Shown here: positions 27,570 through 36,086 of the stretch, piece by piece
Layout: each line of letters starts with the position of its first letter
Numbering within the stretch: the first letter of the stretch is position 1
Assembly: GCF_000060345.1 (NCBI RefSeq)
Contig: NC_008571.1
Location: 2,356,001-2,420,000, forward strand
Length of the DNA: 64,000 nt
DNA from: Christiangramia forsetii KT0803
Lineage (GTDB): Bacteria; Bacteroidota; Bacteroidia; Flavobacteriales; Flavobacteriaceae
Reading direction: 5' to 3'
The notes under the pieces: model-generated
Databases searched by the model: none
What the model was told of the DNA's origin: nothing
What the model saw: only the letters and a program-made list of their open reading frames with translations
Program-made: the position numbers and the translations under genes

Positions 27570-28922
27570 TTAAACAGATTTGATTTTCAACTCTTTACGT
27601 TTAGGCTTTTCAGTAGTCACATTTAAAGGCTCTCCATAAAGATCAAAATCGGCAGCTTCAGCGATCTTTACATCGTAATAATCCCCGGTTTTTAGATAAA
27701 CGGTAGTAGCATCGATCAAAACTTCATTATCAACATCTGGTGAATCATATTCGGTACGGCCTATAAAATAGTTTCCTTCTTTACGATCAATCACTACGTT
27801 GAACACCTCGCCTATTTTCTGCTGATTTAATTCCCAGGAAATCTGTGACTGAATTTCCATAATTTCATTTGCACGCTCCTGTTTTACTTCCTGAGGTACA
27901 TCGTCTTCCAGATTATAAGCATGGGTATTTTCTTCGTGAGAATACGTGAAGCACCCAAGTCTTTCAAAACGCATTTCCTTAACCCATTCTTTCAGCTCCT
28001 GATAGTGCTCTTCGGTTTCTCCAGGGTACCCAACGATAAGCGTTGTTCTAATGGCCATTTCCGGCACCGTTTTCCTGAATTCTTTCAGAAGTTTCGTTGT
28101 CTTTTCATGAGTAGTTCCACGACGCATAGATTTCAATAGATCATCTGAAATATGTTGCAGCGGAATATCTAAATAATTACAAACCTTTGGCTCACGCTTC
28201 ATCACTTCCAGCACATCCATTGGGAATCCTGTTGGAAAGGCATAATGTAAACGTATCCATTCAATTCCTTCAACCTTTACCAGGTTTTCAAGCAATTCAG
28301 CCAGGTTACGTTTTTTATAGAGATCAAGACCATAATAGGTAAGGTCCTGGGCGATCAATATCAATTCTTTCACTCCATTGGCAGCCAGCTTTTCAGCTTC
28401 GGTAACCAGGTTTTCTATTGGAGTAGACTTGTGCCCACCACGCATTAACGGGATTGCGCAAAAAGAACATGGACGATCGCAACCTTCGGCAATTTTTAAG
28501 TATGCATAATTCTTCGGGGTTGTAGTTAATCTTTCCCCGATTAATTCATGTTTATAATCAGCTTCCAAAGCACTTAGAAGACCCGGTAATTCTGTAGTTC
28601 CAAAATACTGGTCTACATCTGGAATTTCCTTTTGTAGATCTGGTTTATATCGTTCACTCAAACAACCGGTAACAAAAACCTTGTCTACGTCACCCTGTTG
28701 TTTTTTCTCCACGAATTCAAGAATGGTATTTACTGACTGCTCTTTGGCGTTATCAATAAATCCGCAGGTATTTATCACAACGATGTTCCCATCCTCTTCA
28801 TGCACTACGTCTTTATCGTTCGCTTTCAACTGCCCCATCAAAATCTCAGAGTCGTAAACATTCTTGCTACAACCAAGGGTTACTACGTTGATCCTGTTCT
28901 TTTTAAGTGATTTCGTCCTCAT
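27570..28922 (-). CDS. rimO: Ribosomal protein S12 methylthiotransferase RimO
   Basis: RimO adds a methylthio group to the conserved aspartate of ribosomal protein S12. The 450-residue protein has the UPF0004 domain with cluster cysteines C18, C53 and C87 (GCSK, NTCGF, TGCLS). The radical SAM motif C148-x3-C152-x2-C155 lies in GCDRPCSFCAIP. GGHKSTPIENLV, LDIPLQHISDDLLKSMRRG and a C-terminal TRAM domain (KIGEVFNVVIDRKEGNYFIGRTEYDSPDVD) follow. The S12-type sequence rather than the MiaB type is inferred from the DSP-D/DV TRAM segment and overall match. The ATG at 28922 follows a consensus -7 element at 28977-28984. Confidence 0.95.
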   Translation of the reverse strand: MRTKSLKKNRINVVTLGCSKNVYDSEILMGQLKANDKDVVHEEDGNIVVINTCGFIDNAKEQSVNTILEFVEKKQQGDVDKVFVTGCLSERYKPDLQKEIPDVDQYFGTTELPGLLSALEADYKHELIGERLTTTPKNYAYLKIAEGCDRPCSFCAIPLMRGGHKSTPIENLVTEAEKLAANGVKELILIAQDLTYYGLDLYKKRNLAELLENLVKVEGIEWIRLHYAFPTGFPMDVLEVMKREPKVCNYLDIPLQHISDDLLKSMRRGTTHEKTTKLLKEFRKTVPEMAIRTTLIVGYPGETEEHYQELKEWVKEMRFERLGCFTYSHEENTHAYNLEDDVPQEVKQERANEIMEIQSQISWELNQQKIGEVFNVVIDRKEGNYFIGRTEYDSPDVDNEVLIDATTVYLKTGDYYDVKIAEAADFDLYGEPLNVTTEKPKRKELKIKSV

Positions 28923-28976
28923 AAACTTCTCTACTTTTTAGCTGAAAATTATTCCGAAGAAAATCTAAAGCGGGTG

Positions 28977-29010
28977 CAAAGATACAATCTAAAATTTGAT
29001 ATACCTGAAA
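28977..29010 (-). promoter_or_regulatory. Probable rimO promoter
   Basis: Reverse-strand TATCTTTG (28984-28977) matches the -7 consensus exactly. A TTT at 29010-29008 lies 23 bp upstream. The leader would be about 50 nt. Confidence 0.55.
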
Positions 29011-29028
29011 GTCTTTATATTGAAGATC

Positions 29029-29313
29029 TTAAGAGAAGTATTCGTGCAGCTGAAGCATCCATTCCTGTTCGTAATACCGCACTATACTAATTAAAATTAC
29101 ACCGGCAACCACATACGCCCAATGATAAGAATTTCTCTTTACCATGATCCCACCAACGATAGCGAACGCTAAATAAGGTAACGATAAGATGAGATTTGGC
29201 TTTAGCCAGGCATCGCCGAATATTGCAATTATCTTCATAATCACATAGAAAACACTATAAAAGAAAATAATCTTTGAAATAAGGACAAGATATCTTTGAG
29301 AATTACTACTCAT
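29029..29313 (-). CDS. Small three- to four-helix membrane protein
   Basis: The 94-residue protein starts at the ATG at 29313, which lies 8 bp inside the 3' end of the amidase gene; an upstream extension through the amidase is unlikely. It has hydrophobic segments LVLISKIIFFYSVFYVIMKII, LILSLPYLAFAIVGGIMV and HWAYVVAGVILISIVRYY, with polar linkers and the ending HEYFS. I do not recognise a family. The overlap with the amidase suggests co-translation. No catalytic motif is visible. Confidence 0.6.
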   Translation of the reverse strand: MSSNSQRYLVLISKIIFFYSVFYVIMKIIAIFGDAWLKPNLILSLPYLAFAIVGGIMVKRNSYHWAYVVAGVILISIVRYYEQEWMLQLHEYFS

Positions 29314-30940
29314 TGTAATTTCCAGGGGTTTTTCTTCTTTGAGAATTTTTTTCGAATATATAGGCAAATTGCAGAAGTTGTTCTTCAGTAAACGGTTTCC
29401 CTATAAACGTTAAGCCTCTTGGTTGATTTTCTGAGCTATATCCCATAGGAACTGTTATCGCCGGATACTTAGCTACAGCCGCATAACCTGCATGATAATT
29501 ATTAATAGATAGAACGGCGTCCAGATCAAGTTCCTTCATTGGTTTTTCAAAGAATCTGGTTCCGTTAGTTTTCAGGGTATCTTTAATTGCTGAAAAATCT
29601 TTTTCTGAAGCAGAGTCTTTCAAAATACCCATGAATAATGCCTGACCGTAAGGAGCCCTGTTCAAAGAATCCTGAGTATTGTAATCTACTACGTCCTGGA
29701 CATTTTTATAAGAAACATCTCCCCCATAATTCTTCAAATAGGCTGGAAGATCTTTTTTCATATCTAAGTTCAGTAATCTTCGAAAATTAGGAAGATCTAT
29801 ATCTTCCGCTTCAAATTCAACAATTTCTGCACCGGCCTTTTTAAGATCGTTGATCGCTCTTACATATAGTGAATCATCCATCAGGGCTTTTATAACGCCA
29901 AAACGTTTATCTTTAAGATCGGCTTTTTTAATATTTGAATAATAAACTGAATTTTGTTTTCCTGCTCCTTTGGAAGAAACATCTTCATTATCTACTCCCT
30001 TCATCGCATCCAATAATATCGCATTATCTATAACGAACTTTGTTATTGGTCCCGGAGTATCCAGGGTACTTGAAATTGGTACAATTCCGCCTCTACTTAA
30101 AACTCCGATGGTTGGTTTTAAACCTACCACAGAATTTGAACTTGCCGGAGAAAGAATGGAACCTGAAGTTTCTGATCCAACCGCAACAGGTGCAAAATTC
30201 GCTGCTACCGCTACGCCACTTCCAGAACTTGAACCACCAGTATCATGAACTTTTCTTCCATATGGATTTAATGTTTGACCACCAATAGTAGAGAATCCAT
30301 TAGGACAGCCTTCGCAAAAGAAATTCGCCCACTCACTTAGATTCGCTTTTCCCAGGATCAAAGCTCCGTTATTTTTTAACTGCTTTACGATAAAAGCATC
30401 CTCGGTCTGGTTATTTTGAAGTGCTACCGAACCTGCCGTGGTAGGTGTCCCGGTAGTATTGATATTATCTTTTAACAGCACAGGAATCCCATAAATTGGA
30501 TGCCTGTTGGAAGCTTTACTTTTTTGCTGATCTTTTGCCCTGGCCTCCTCAATGATATTAGGATTTAGTGAGATCACAGAATTCAGTGAAAACTCATTCT
30601 CCCTATCGTATTCCATGATTCTGGTAAGATAGAATAATACAAGTTCCTCATAGGTTAACTTCCCAGATTCTATAGCCTCCTGAATTTCAGGAATACTTTT
30701 CTCAAAAGCCAGTGCTTTTACTTCTTCATAAACTTCGCTAGAAAACTCTGAAAGATCAGCATCAAAAGGTTTCCAAAGACTATCATTATCAATGATCTTA
30801 GAATCTACTTGTTTGAACTCCATCTCTTCAACTTTTGTAGAATCGGGTTGATCCTGCTTAGTTTCAGAAGTGTTTTCAGTTGTATCGTTTTTACAGCTGA
30901 ACATTGCAACTGCAATAAAAAGAAGTACTAATTTTTTCAT
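29306..30940 (-). CDS. Exported amidase-signature hydrolase (lipoprotein)
   Basis: The 544-residue protein has a lipoprotein signal peptide ([11 protein letters not shown], then [14 protein letters not shown]) and an amidase-signature domain. The catalytic Ser-cisSer-Lys system is visible: the lysine in [12 protein letters not shown], and the Gly/Ser-rich [28 protein letters not shown] carrying both serines. These enzymes hydrolyse amide bonds; the family covers many substrates, so specificity is unknown. As a lipoprotein it should face the periplasm or cell surface, unlike GatA, which is cytosolic. Length agrees with secreted amidases of about 500-550 residues. The gene following on the same strand overlaps its stop by 8 bp. 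Confidence 0.9.
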   Translation of the reverse strand: MKKLVLLFIAVAMFSCKNDTTENTSETKQDQPDSTKVEEMEFKQVDSKIIDNDSLWKPFDADLSEFSSEVYEEVKALAFEKSIPEIQEAIESGKLTYEELVLFYLTRIMEYDRENEFSLNSVISLNPNIIEEARAKDQQKSKASNRHPIYGIPVLLKDNINTTGTPTTAGSVALQNNQTEDAFIVKQLKNNGALILGKANLSEWANFFCEGCPNGFSTIGGQTLNPYGRKVHDTGGSSSGSGVAVAANFAPVAVGSETSGSILSPASSNSVVGLKPTIGVLSRGGIVPISSTLDTPGPITKFVIDNAILLDAMKGVDNEDVSSKGAGKQNSVYYSNIKKADLKDKRFGVIKALMDDSLYVRAINDLKKAGAEIVEFEAEDIDLPNFRRLLNLDMKKDLPAYLKNYGGDVSYKNVQDVVDYNTQDSLNRAPYGQALFMGILKDSASEKDFSAIKDTLKTNGTRFFEKPMKELDLDAVLSINNYHAGYAAVAKYPAITVPMGYSSENQPRGLTFIGKPFTEEQLLQFAYIFEKNSQRRKTPGNYNE

Positions 30941-31020
30941 TGAGGAAAAATTTAATTCACTAGGAAATAATATTTATGTTTCGGTTGATCCACCTTTCAT
31001 TACCGACGCCAATTATAGGA

Positions 31021-31974
31021 TTATTTGAAGAAAGAGTCTACAAATTCATATTTATTGAAAACCTGCAGATCTTCAATACCTTCTCCAACACCAATATATT
31101 TTACAGGAATTTTAAACTGATCGCTAATCCCAATTACGACCCCGCCCTTTGCGGTTCCGTCAAGTTTGGTAACAGCTAATGAAGTTACTTCTGTGGCCGC
31201 AGTAAACTGCTTAGCCTGCTCAAAAGCATTCTGTCCGGTAGAGCCATCCAATACCAATAAGACCTCATGAGGAGCATCTGCGATAGTTTTTTGCATCACC
31301 CTTTTCACCTTGGTAAGCTCATTCATAAGGTTTACCTTATTATGAAGTCTTCCTGCAGTATCTATCAACACCACATCGGCATTCATCTTTACTGCACTTT
31401 GTACGGTATCAAAAGCTACGGAAGCCGGATCACTGCCCATTTTCTGTTTGATGATAGGAACACCTGTCCTATCTGCCCAGATTTGAAGCTGATCTATAGC
31501 CGCCGCTCTAAATGTATCTGCAGCGCCAAGAACTACTTTTTGTCCATTACTTTTAAATTGGTGTGCAAGTTTTCCAATGGTGGTTGTTTTTCCAACACCA
31601 TTTACTCCAACTACCATGATCACATATGGTTTCTTATCTGACGGAATCTGAATTTCCGATCCTTCACCGGTATTTGTTTCAGAAAGTAATGCGGCTATCT
31701 CTTCACGAAGAATTTTATTTAGCTCATCTGTCCCGAGGTATTTATCTCTGGCTACCCTTTCTTCAATTCTATTGATGATCTTTATGGTGGTTGTAACTCC
31801 AACGTCACTGCTTACAAGTACATTTTCCAGATCATCCAGAACCTCTTCATCAACCTTATCTTTACCGGCAACAGCCTTGCTCATCTTGTCAAAGAAACTG
31901 GTTTTGGATTTCTCTAAACCTTTGTCAAGATTTTCTTTTTTCTCTTTATTAAATATCTTTTTAAATAAACTCAT
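31021..31974 (-). CDS. ftsY: Signal recognition particle receptor FtsY
   Basis: FtsY is the SRP receptor GTPase that docks ribosome-SRP complexes at the membrane. The 317-residue protein has a short, Lys-rich N-terminus instead of a long acidic A domain, then the NG domains. G motifs are GVNGVGKTTTIGKLAHQF (G1), DTFRAAAIDQLQIWADR (insertion box), VLIDTAGRLHNKVNLMNEL (G3), VTKLDGTAKGG (G4) and a C-terminal GVGEGIEDLQVF. Its RNA partner ffs is at 48013-48106 in this window. A terminator at 32047-32084 separates it from the ribosomal protein genes, and a weak promoter-like TATATTTA lies at 32033-32040. Confidence 0.97.
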   Translation of the reverse strand: MSLFKKIFNKEKKENLDKGLEKSKTSFFDKMSKAVAGKDKVDEEVLDDLENVLVSSDVGVTTTIKIINRIEERVARDKYLGTDELNKILREEIAALLSETNTGEGSEIQIPSDKKPYVIMVVGVNGVGKTTTIGKLAHQFKSNGQKVVLGAADTFRAAAIDQLQIWADRTGVPIIKQKMGSDPASVAFDTVQSAVKMNADVVLIDTAGRLHNKVNLMNELTKVKRVMQKTIADAPHEVLLVLDGSTGQNAFEQAKQFTAATEVTSLAVTKLDGTAKGGVVIGISDQFKIPVKYIGVGEGIEDLQVFNKYEFVDSFFK

Positions 31975-32046
31975 TTTGGTTTGGCAGGTTTTTAATAAAT
32001 CCGAAAGACTAAGATCCTTTCGAAAGCGGCAATAAATATACGTAAA

Positions 32047-32084
32047 AAGAAAAAGCCGTCCAGATTAAATCCAGGACGGCTTTT
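32047..32084 (-). terminator. Terminator of the rpmB-rpmG-DUF4295 unit
   Basis: The stem GCCGTCC (reverse strand, 32080-32074) pairs with GGACGGC (32061-32055), with flanking A/T pairs and a T-rich tail on the reverse strand. It lies just after the DUF4295 stop. Confidence 0.88.
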
Positions 32085-32116
32085 AAAGATTATTTAAAAT
32101 CGTTTGTGAACGATTC

Positions 32117-32266
32117 TTACTTCTTCAAGAAGTCGTTTACGTCTTCCGGAGCCATGATCTGTTCTACAAAAGTGTAGGCGCCAGTTTTGTCAGATTTAAC
32201 CATTTTTATCGCTTTGGTTAATCTTTTAGATCCTGTTTGAATAGATGCTACTGATTTCTTTGCCAT
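32117..32266 (-). CDS. DUF4295 family protein (49 residues)
   Basis: A short gene directly after rpmG encodes MAKKSVASIQTGSKRLTKAI, then MVKSDKTGAYTFVEQIMAPE and a Lys-rich end (VNDFLKK), 49 residues. DUF4295 is a small Bacteroidota family regularly placed beside rpmG and rpmB, and may be a ribosome-associated protein; the function has not been assigned from sequence. The start ATG at 32266 lies 8 bp after the rpmG stop. The basic N-terminal half and the MAKK start resemble ribosomal proteins. The gene ends at the terminator at 32047-32084. Confidence 0.92.
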   Translation of the reverse strand: MAKKSVASIQTGSKRLTKAIKMVKSDKTGAYTFVEQIMAPEDVNDFLKK

Positions 32267-32273
32267 GACTTAA

Positions 32274-32456
32274 TTATTTAATTTCTTTATGAACCGTCAT
32301 TTTCTTAAGAATTGGGTTGAATTTCTTCAACTCGATTCTATCCGGTGTATTCTTCTTATTTTTTGTAGTAATATATCTTGAAGTACCTGGTTGCCCAGAT
32401 GTCTTATGCTCTGTACATTCTAGAATTACCTGAACTCTGTTACCTTTCTTTGCCAT
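32274..32456 (-). CDS. rpmG: 50S ribosomal protein L33
   Basis: The 60-residue basic protein starts [17 protein letters not shown] and continues with [23 protein letters not shown] and the C-terminal [10 protein letters not shown], which identifies L33. Only one Cys is present in place of the paired CxxC motifs of the zinc-binding form, so it is a zinc-independent L33. It lies between rpmB (26 bp upstream) and DUF4295 (7 bp downstream). The gene order rpmB-rpmG-DUF4295 is typical of Bacteroidota. Confidence 0.97.
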   Translation of the reverse strand: MAKKGNRVQVILECTEHKTSGQPGTSRYITTKNKKNTPDRIELKKFNPILKKMTVHKEIK

Positions 32457-32482
32457 TGTGAAATATTTTTAGGTGCTAAGGA

Positions 32483-32722
32483 TTATTTCTGAAGAAATCC
32501 TTTTGCTTTAGCTTCCTTAATTACGGCAGAAATGCCTTTTTTATTGATATCTTTTAATGCAGACGTACACACCTTAAGTGTTACCCATCTGTCTTCTTCA
32601 GGAAGAAAGAAACGTTTTTTAACTAAGTTGGCGTTAAATTTACGTTTAGTCTTATTCATGGCGTGAGAAACATTATTCCCAACCATTGCTCTTTTCCCGG
32701 TAAGTTCACAAACTCTTGACAT
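32483..32722 (-). CDS. rpmB: 50S ribosomal protein L28
   Basis: The 79-residue protein begins [20 protein letters not shown], followed by [19 protein letters not shown] and [20 protein letters not shown]. This is full-length L28. It heads the unit rpmB-rpmG-DUF4295. Two promoter-like sites are placed upstream: P2 at 32759-32789 and P1 at 32871-32902. Transcripts from P1 would carry a leader of about 145 nt with a small nested hairpin (see the leader feature). Confidence 0.97.
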   Translation of the reverse strand: MSRVCELTGKRAMVGNNVSHAMNKTKRKFNANLVKKRFFLPEEDRWVTLKVCTSALKDINKKGISAVIKEAKAKGFLQK

Positions 32723-32758
32723 TGCTCTATACTTTTCTCGTTATTTCAAAACAGGCTG

Positions 32759-32789
32759 CAAATTAACGATTTTTTTACCTAACAGGCAA
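32759..32789 (-). promoter_or_regulatory. rpmB proximal promoter (P2)
   Basis: Reverse-strand TTG (32789-32787), 20-bp spacer, then TTAATTTG (32766-32759), matching 7 of 8 -7 positions. The leader would be about 33 nt. Confidence 0.6.
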
Positions 32790-32835
32790 CTAATTCAAAA
32801 AAAATATTTTACTCTTAAAATAATTCGGTTGAATC

Positions 32836-32868
32836 CTCGTTTCGCACCTGTCTCAGGGCTTTTCCGAG
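32836..32868 (-). other. Structured leader segment upstream of rpmB
   Basis: Within the transcript expected from P1, an outer pair CTCG / CGAG (32868-32865 with 32839-32836) encloses an inner hairpin CCTG-AGA-CAGG (32857-32847). A competing GCAC / GTGC pairing is also possible. This could be a leader regulator or a short RNA; it matches no riboswitch I can name. Confidence 0.35.
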
Positions 32869-32870
32869 TG

Positions 32871-32902
32871 CAAAAATAAGATATTTAATTCATATAAATC
32901 AA
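32871..32902 (-). promoter_or_regulatory. rpmB distal promoter (P1)
   Basis: Reverse-strand TTG (32902-32900), 21-bp spacer, then TATTTTTG (32878-32871), exactly the Bacteroidota consensus. It lies between cinA and rpmB and would give a leader of about 145 nt. Confidence 0.72.
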
Positions 32903-32950
32903 GAGAAAACTATCCGAATAATAGGATTAATTTCAGCAATAAACTGATAA

Positions 32951-34210
32951 TCAATCATTCTTCGTGAATTTTATAACACTTTGCTGAAGCAATTCCATCG
33001 CTTTATTAACAGATTTCCCTACTACTTTTTCGCGATGGTTCCCAAAATTAAACTGATGAGCAGTTACGCCATCTGGAGTCGCAATACCAATAAAAACAGT
33101 ACCTAAATCTGCATCACTATCACCCTTGGACGGACCTGCATTGCCTGTAGTGGCAATAGCAAATTCCGTATGAAATTTATCCCTGGCTCCCTGTGCCATT
33201 GCCTTTGCAACCTCTGCACTCACCACCGAATGTTTCTTAATTAATTCTTCTGAAACATTTAGAAGCTCTTTTTTAGCCTCTGTAAAATAACAAACAAGAC
33301 TTCCTTTAAAGGAGGCTGAAGAACCTGGCGCTTTAGTAAATTTAGAAGCAAGTCTACCTCCGGTAAAACTTTCAGCTGTAGATAATGACCAATTTCTCTC
33401 GGCCAGCATTTTACCAATTACCACCTCAACAGGATCCTCATCTTCATAGCCAAAAATTATATCCCCAATATATTCATGCAATGCAGTGATCTGGCTGTCT
33501 ATCAAATTTCGAAGATGATCTTCATTATCACCTCGGGCAGATAATCGAAGCCTTACCCTGCCAAGATTAGGCAGATAGGCAAGCTTGATCTCTTTAGGCA
33601 GGTTATCTTCCCAGGATTCAATCTTTTCAGCGATGGCACTTTCTCCCAAACCGTAAGTAACTACTGTTTTATGTAAAATTACGGGACGGGAATAATTTTG
33701 CATTAACCTTGGAATGATCTCTCTCTCCATAAGTCCACGCATCTCGTATGGCACCCCGGGCATAGAAATATATACTTTACCACCATTATCAAACCACATC
33801 CCTGCGGCGGTGCCATATTCATTATGTAAGGCAATGGCTTTAGACGGCAATAATGCCTGATCTCTGTTAAGATCAGAAATTGGAGTATCTATATACTTAT
33901 CGAAAAGCTCTTCGATATGTTTTAATACTTTCTTGTTTCGAACCAGTTTATCATCAAAAAATTCACAAAGGCATTTTTTTGTAATATCATCTTTAGTAGG
34001 CCCAAGCCCACCGGTAATGATAATAATATCGGCTCTTTGCGAAGCTTCTTTAAGGGTTTGAAGTATATGCGTGCGGTCATCTTCAATAGAAGTTATTTGA
34101 TGAACGCTTACGCCTATCTTATTGAGTTCTTTGGAGATATATGCTGAATTAGTATCAACAACCTGACCGATGAGAATTTCATCTCCGATTGTGACTATTT
34201 CAGCTATCAT
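32951..34210 (-). CDS. cinA: CinA-family protein (competence/damage-inducible; nicotinamide-nucleotide amidase domain)
   Basis: The 419-residue protein has an N-terminal MoaB-like (MoCF) domain with [22 protein letters not shown] and [17 protein letters not shown]. The C-terminal CinA amidase domain has the motif [32 protein letters not shown] and [11 protein letters not shown]. In characterised CinA proteins the C-terminal domain deamidates nicotinamide mononucleotide and the N-terminal domain has ADP-ribose pyrophosphatase activity, both in pyridine nucleotide recycling. Length is normal (about 415). The ATG at 34210 overlaps the Hpt gene stop by 4 bp (ATGA), so the two are translationally coupled. 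Confidence 0.95.
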
Positions 34211-34548
34211 TCTAATTCAAAATCTCGTTTGAGCGCAATAGCAGCAACATTCACTTTTTTTGAAATCGTATCAGCCGCCTGTGGTACTTCATCCTTTCGC
34301 TGACCTTTTTTAGACCAGGCTTCGATAATCTTTATCTGGTCCATTAGATTCAATCCAAAAAGCTGAAGATTGGGTTTCATTTTATGAGCGTATTGGTAAG
34401 CTAATGATGGATTATCATTGCCAATGGCTTCACTCATAGATGCCACATCCGGTGGGATTTCTTCCAGGAAAGTCTGCACTACAACGAGCATGAATTCTTC
34501 ATCCCCGCCTGCCATTTCTTTTACTTCGTCAAGATTATAGCTACTCAT
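34207..34548 (-). CDS. Stand-alone Hpt phosphotransfer protein
   Basis: The 113-residue protein is a single histidine phosphotransfer domain. The phosphoacceptor is H55 in [15 protein letters not shown], with [22 protein letters not shown] forming the preceding helix. Such proteins pass phosphate between a kinase receiver and a final regulator, in the cytosol. No kinase or receiver gene is adjacent; the only other such genes here are at 1509-2743. It overlaps cinA by 4 bp, a functional link that looks accidental. It follows the FAH-fold gene on the same strand with an 8-bp gap. Confidence 0.88.
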
Positions 34549-34556
34549 TCAGTTGG

Positions 34557-35171
34557 TTATTTTACTTTGATCGAAAACATTTTATTGCTCTCCAGGAAAC
34601 CAGTTAACCGATCGTCGGGAGATACTTTTCCCACCCCGGCAGGAGTTCCTGTAAATATAATATCCCCAATTTTTAGGGTGAAATACGTCGAAATATAAGC
34701 AATTAATTCATCAATTTTCCAAAGCATATGGGACGTATTCCCTTGCTGTACGGTCTCTTCATTTTTATCCAGCCTAAACTTAAGATCATCAACATTAGGC
34801 AATTCACTCTTATCCAACCATTTATTCCCAATCACAGCAGCTCCATCAAAAGCTTTAGCCTTTTCCCAGGGAAGGCCTTTCTTTTTTAATTTCTCCTGAA
34901 GATCCCTGGCGGTAAAGTCTATTCCAAGACCAATTTCATCGTAATATTTGTGTGCGAATTTCTCCTGAATATGCTTTCCGATCTTTTTGATCTTTACCAA
35001 TACCTCTACTTCGTAGTGTACATCATTTGAAAAGTCCGGAATAAAAAAAGGCTGTTTTTTTAATAATATCGAAGTATCCGGTTTTTGAAATAGTACAGGA
35101 TCTTCCGGTTTCTCGTTCTTTAATTCATCAATATGCTCTGTATAATTGCGACCTACACAAATAATCTTCAT
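34557..35171 (-). CDS. Fumarylacetoacetate hydrolase-fold enzyme
   Basis: The 204-residue protein is a short FAH-family member, like YcgM. It has the start KIICVGRNYTEHIDELK, then VHYEVEVLVKIKKIGKHI carrying the acidic metal ligands, GIDFTARDLQEKLKKKGLPWEKAKAFDGAAVIG and IIFTGTPAGVGKVSPDD. Members hydrolyse or decarboxylate 2-oxo or acylpyruvate substrates using a divalent metal. The exact substrate is unknown. It differs from the full-length FahA at 51391. The start at 35171 overlaps the stop of the exonuclease gene (TAATG). Confidence 0.9.
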   Translation of the reverse strand: MKIICVGRNYTEHIDELKNEKPEDPVLFQKPDTSILLKKQPFFIPDFSNDVHYEVEVLVKIKKIGKHIQEKFAHKYYDEIGLGIDFTARDLQEKLKKKGLPWEKAKAFDGAAVIGNKWLDKSELPNVDDLKFRLDKNEETVQQGNTSHMLWKIDELIAYISTYFTLKIGDIIFTGTPAGVGKVSPDDRLTGFLESNKMFSIKVK

Positions 35172-35947
35172 TAGGAAAGCTTATTATTTAGTTTACGAAG
35201 TTTGATCGCAGTTAAAACCTTTTTGGTATAAAGTGGAAAATCTGCATTTTGGATCCAGCCAAAATATCCCGGCTCATCTTCCAGCACCTGCTCCACATGT
35301 TTCCCTTTATATTTTCCGAAAGAAAAGACTTCTTTACCTTTTTTATCAAAACTTATAAATCCGGCGAAATCGGCAAATTTTCTTCTTGAACTAAAATCGG
35401 CAAGCCATTTCATATCATTCTCAAGATCTTGATATTTGTCTAACTGGGATTTTAAAACCTCGTAAGTAGCTTCTGTATCTGCTTCTGCTCCATGGGCTCC
35501 CTCTAGTTCCTTTCCGCAGTAAAATTGATAAGCCGCAGATAAAGTACGCTGCTCTTTCTTGTGGAAAATCGTTTGAACATCTACGGCAACAACATTCTTC
35601 ATTTCAAAATCTATATCAGCACGTAACAATTCTTCCACCAAAAGCGGAATATCAAAGCGATTTGAATTATAACCTCCAAGATCACATCCTTTTATAAGAT
35701 CATGGATTTTTTGAGCGAGCTCTTTAAAGGTTGGCTCATTTGCTACTTTTTCATTGGTGATACCATGAATAGCTATTACCTCTGCAGGAATTTCCCGCTC
35801 CGGATTTACTAACCAGGTATGGCTTTCCTTATTACCATTAGGAAAGACCTTTAAAACAGCAATTTCAACAATTCTGTCCTTTGAAATATTCGTCCCGGTT
35901 GTTTCCAGGTCGAAGAAACAGATGGGCTTGGTAAGCTTAAGATCCAT
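35171..35947 (-). CDS. DnaQ-like 3'-5' exonuclease with C-terminal DUF3820-like module
   Basis: The 258-residue protein has a DEDD exonuclease domain: Exo I is ICFFDLETTGTNISKDRIVEIAVL, followed by Exo II near NRFDIPLLVEELL and Exo III in HGAEADTEATYEV. This is the DNA polymerase III epsilon type, but it lacks the usual beta-clamp end. Instead residues about 205-250 read FSFGKYKGKHVEQVLEDEPG, then YFGWIQNADFPLYTKKVL, which resembles the DUF3820 protein at 2746-2979. Such fusions occur in Bacteroidota. It probably trims DNA or RNA ends; whether it proofreads is not shown. It is upstream of and coupled to the FAH-fold gene. Confidence 0.9.
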   Translation of the reverse strand: MDLKLTKPICFFDLETTGTNISKDRIVEIAVLKVFPNGNKESHTWLVNPEREIPAEVIAIHGITNEKVANEPTFKELAQKIHDLIKGCDLGGYNSNRFDIPLLVEELLRADIDFEMKNVVAVDVQTIFHKKEQRTLSAAYQFYCGKELEGAHGAEADTEATYEVLKSQLDKYQDLENDMKWLADFSSRRKFADFAGFISFDKKGKEVFSFGKYKGKHVEQVLEDEPGYFGWIQNADFPLYTKKVLTAIKLRKLNNKLS

Positions 35948-36040
35948 ATTTAAAAAATTTCAGTAAAGTTAATATAATTTGATAATCTCTTTAAAATATC
36001 ACTTAGAAATAGACCGGGATTATTCCATTTTAAAAATAAA

Positions 36041-36064
36041 AAAGCCACGCAGAACGTGGCTTTT
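36041..36064 (-). terminator. Terminator after the E2 gene
   Basis: Reverse strand: AAAAGCCACG pairs with CGTGGCTTTT around a short loop, followed by T-rich sequence. It lies just after the stop at 36087. Confidence 0.85.
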
Positions 36065-36086
36065 CAATATCTATTTTATCAAAATA

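Noticed and set aside
32836-32868. TPP riboswitch, because CTGAGA appears in the rpmB leader
   Set aside because: Only the six-base box is present; the second conserved part of the Thi box and the expected stems are missing, and the downstream genes are ribosomal.
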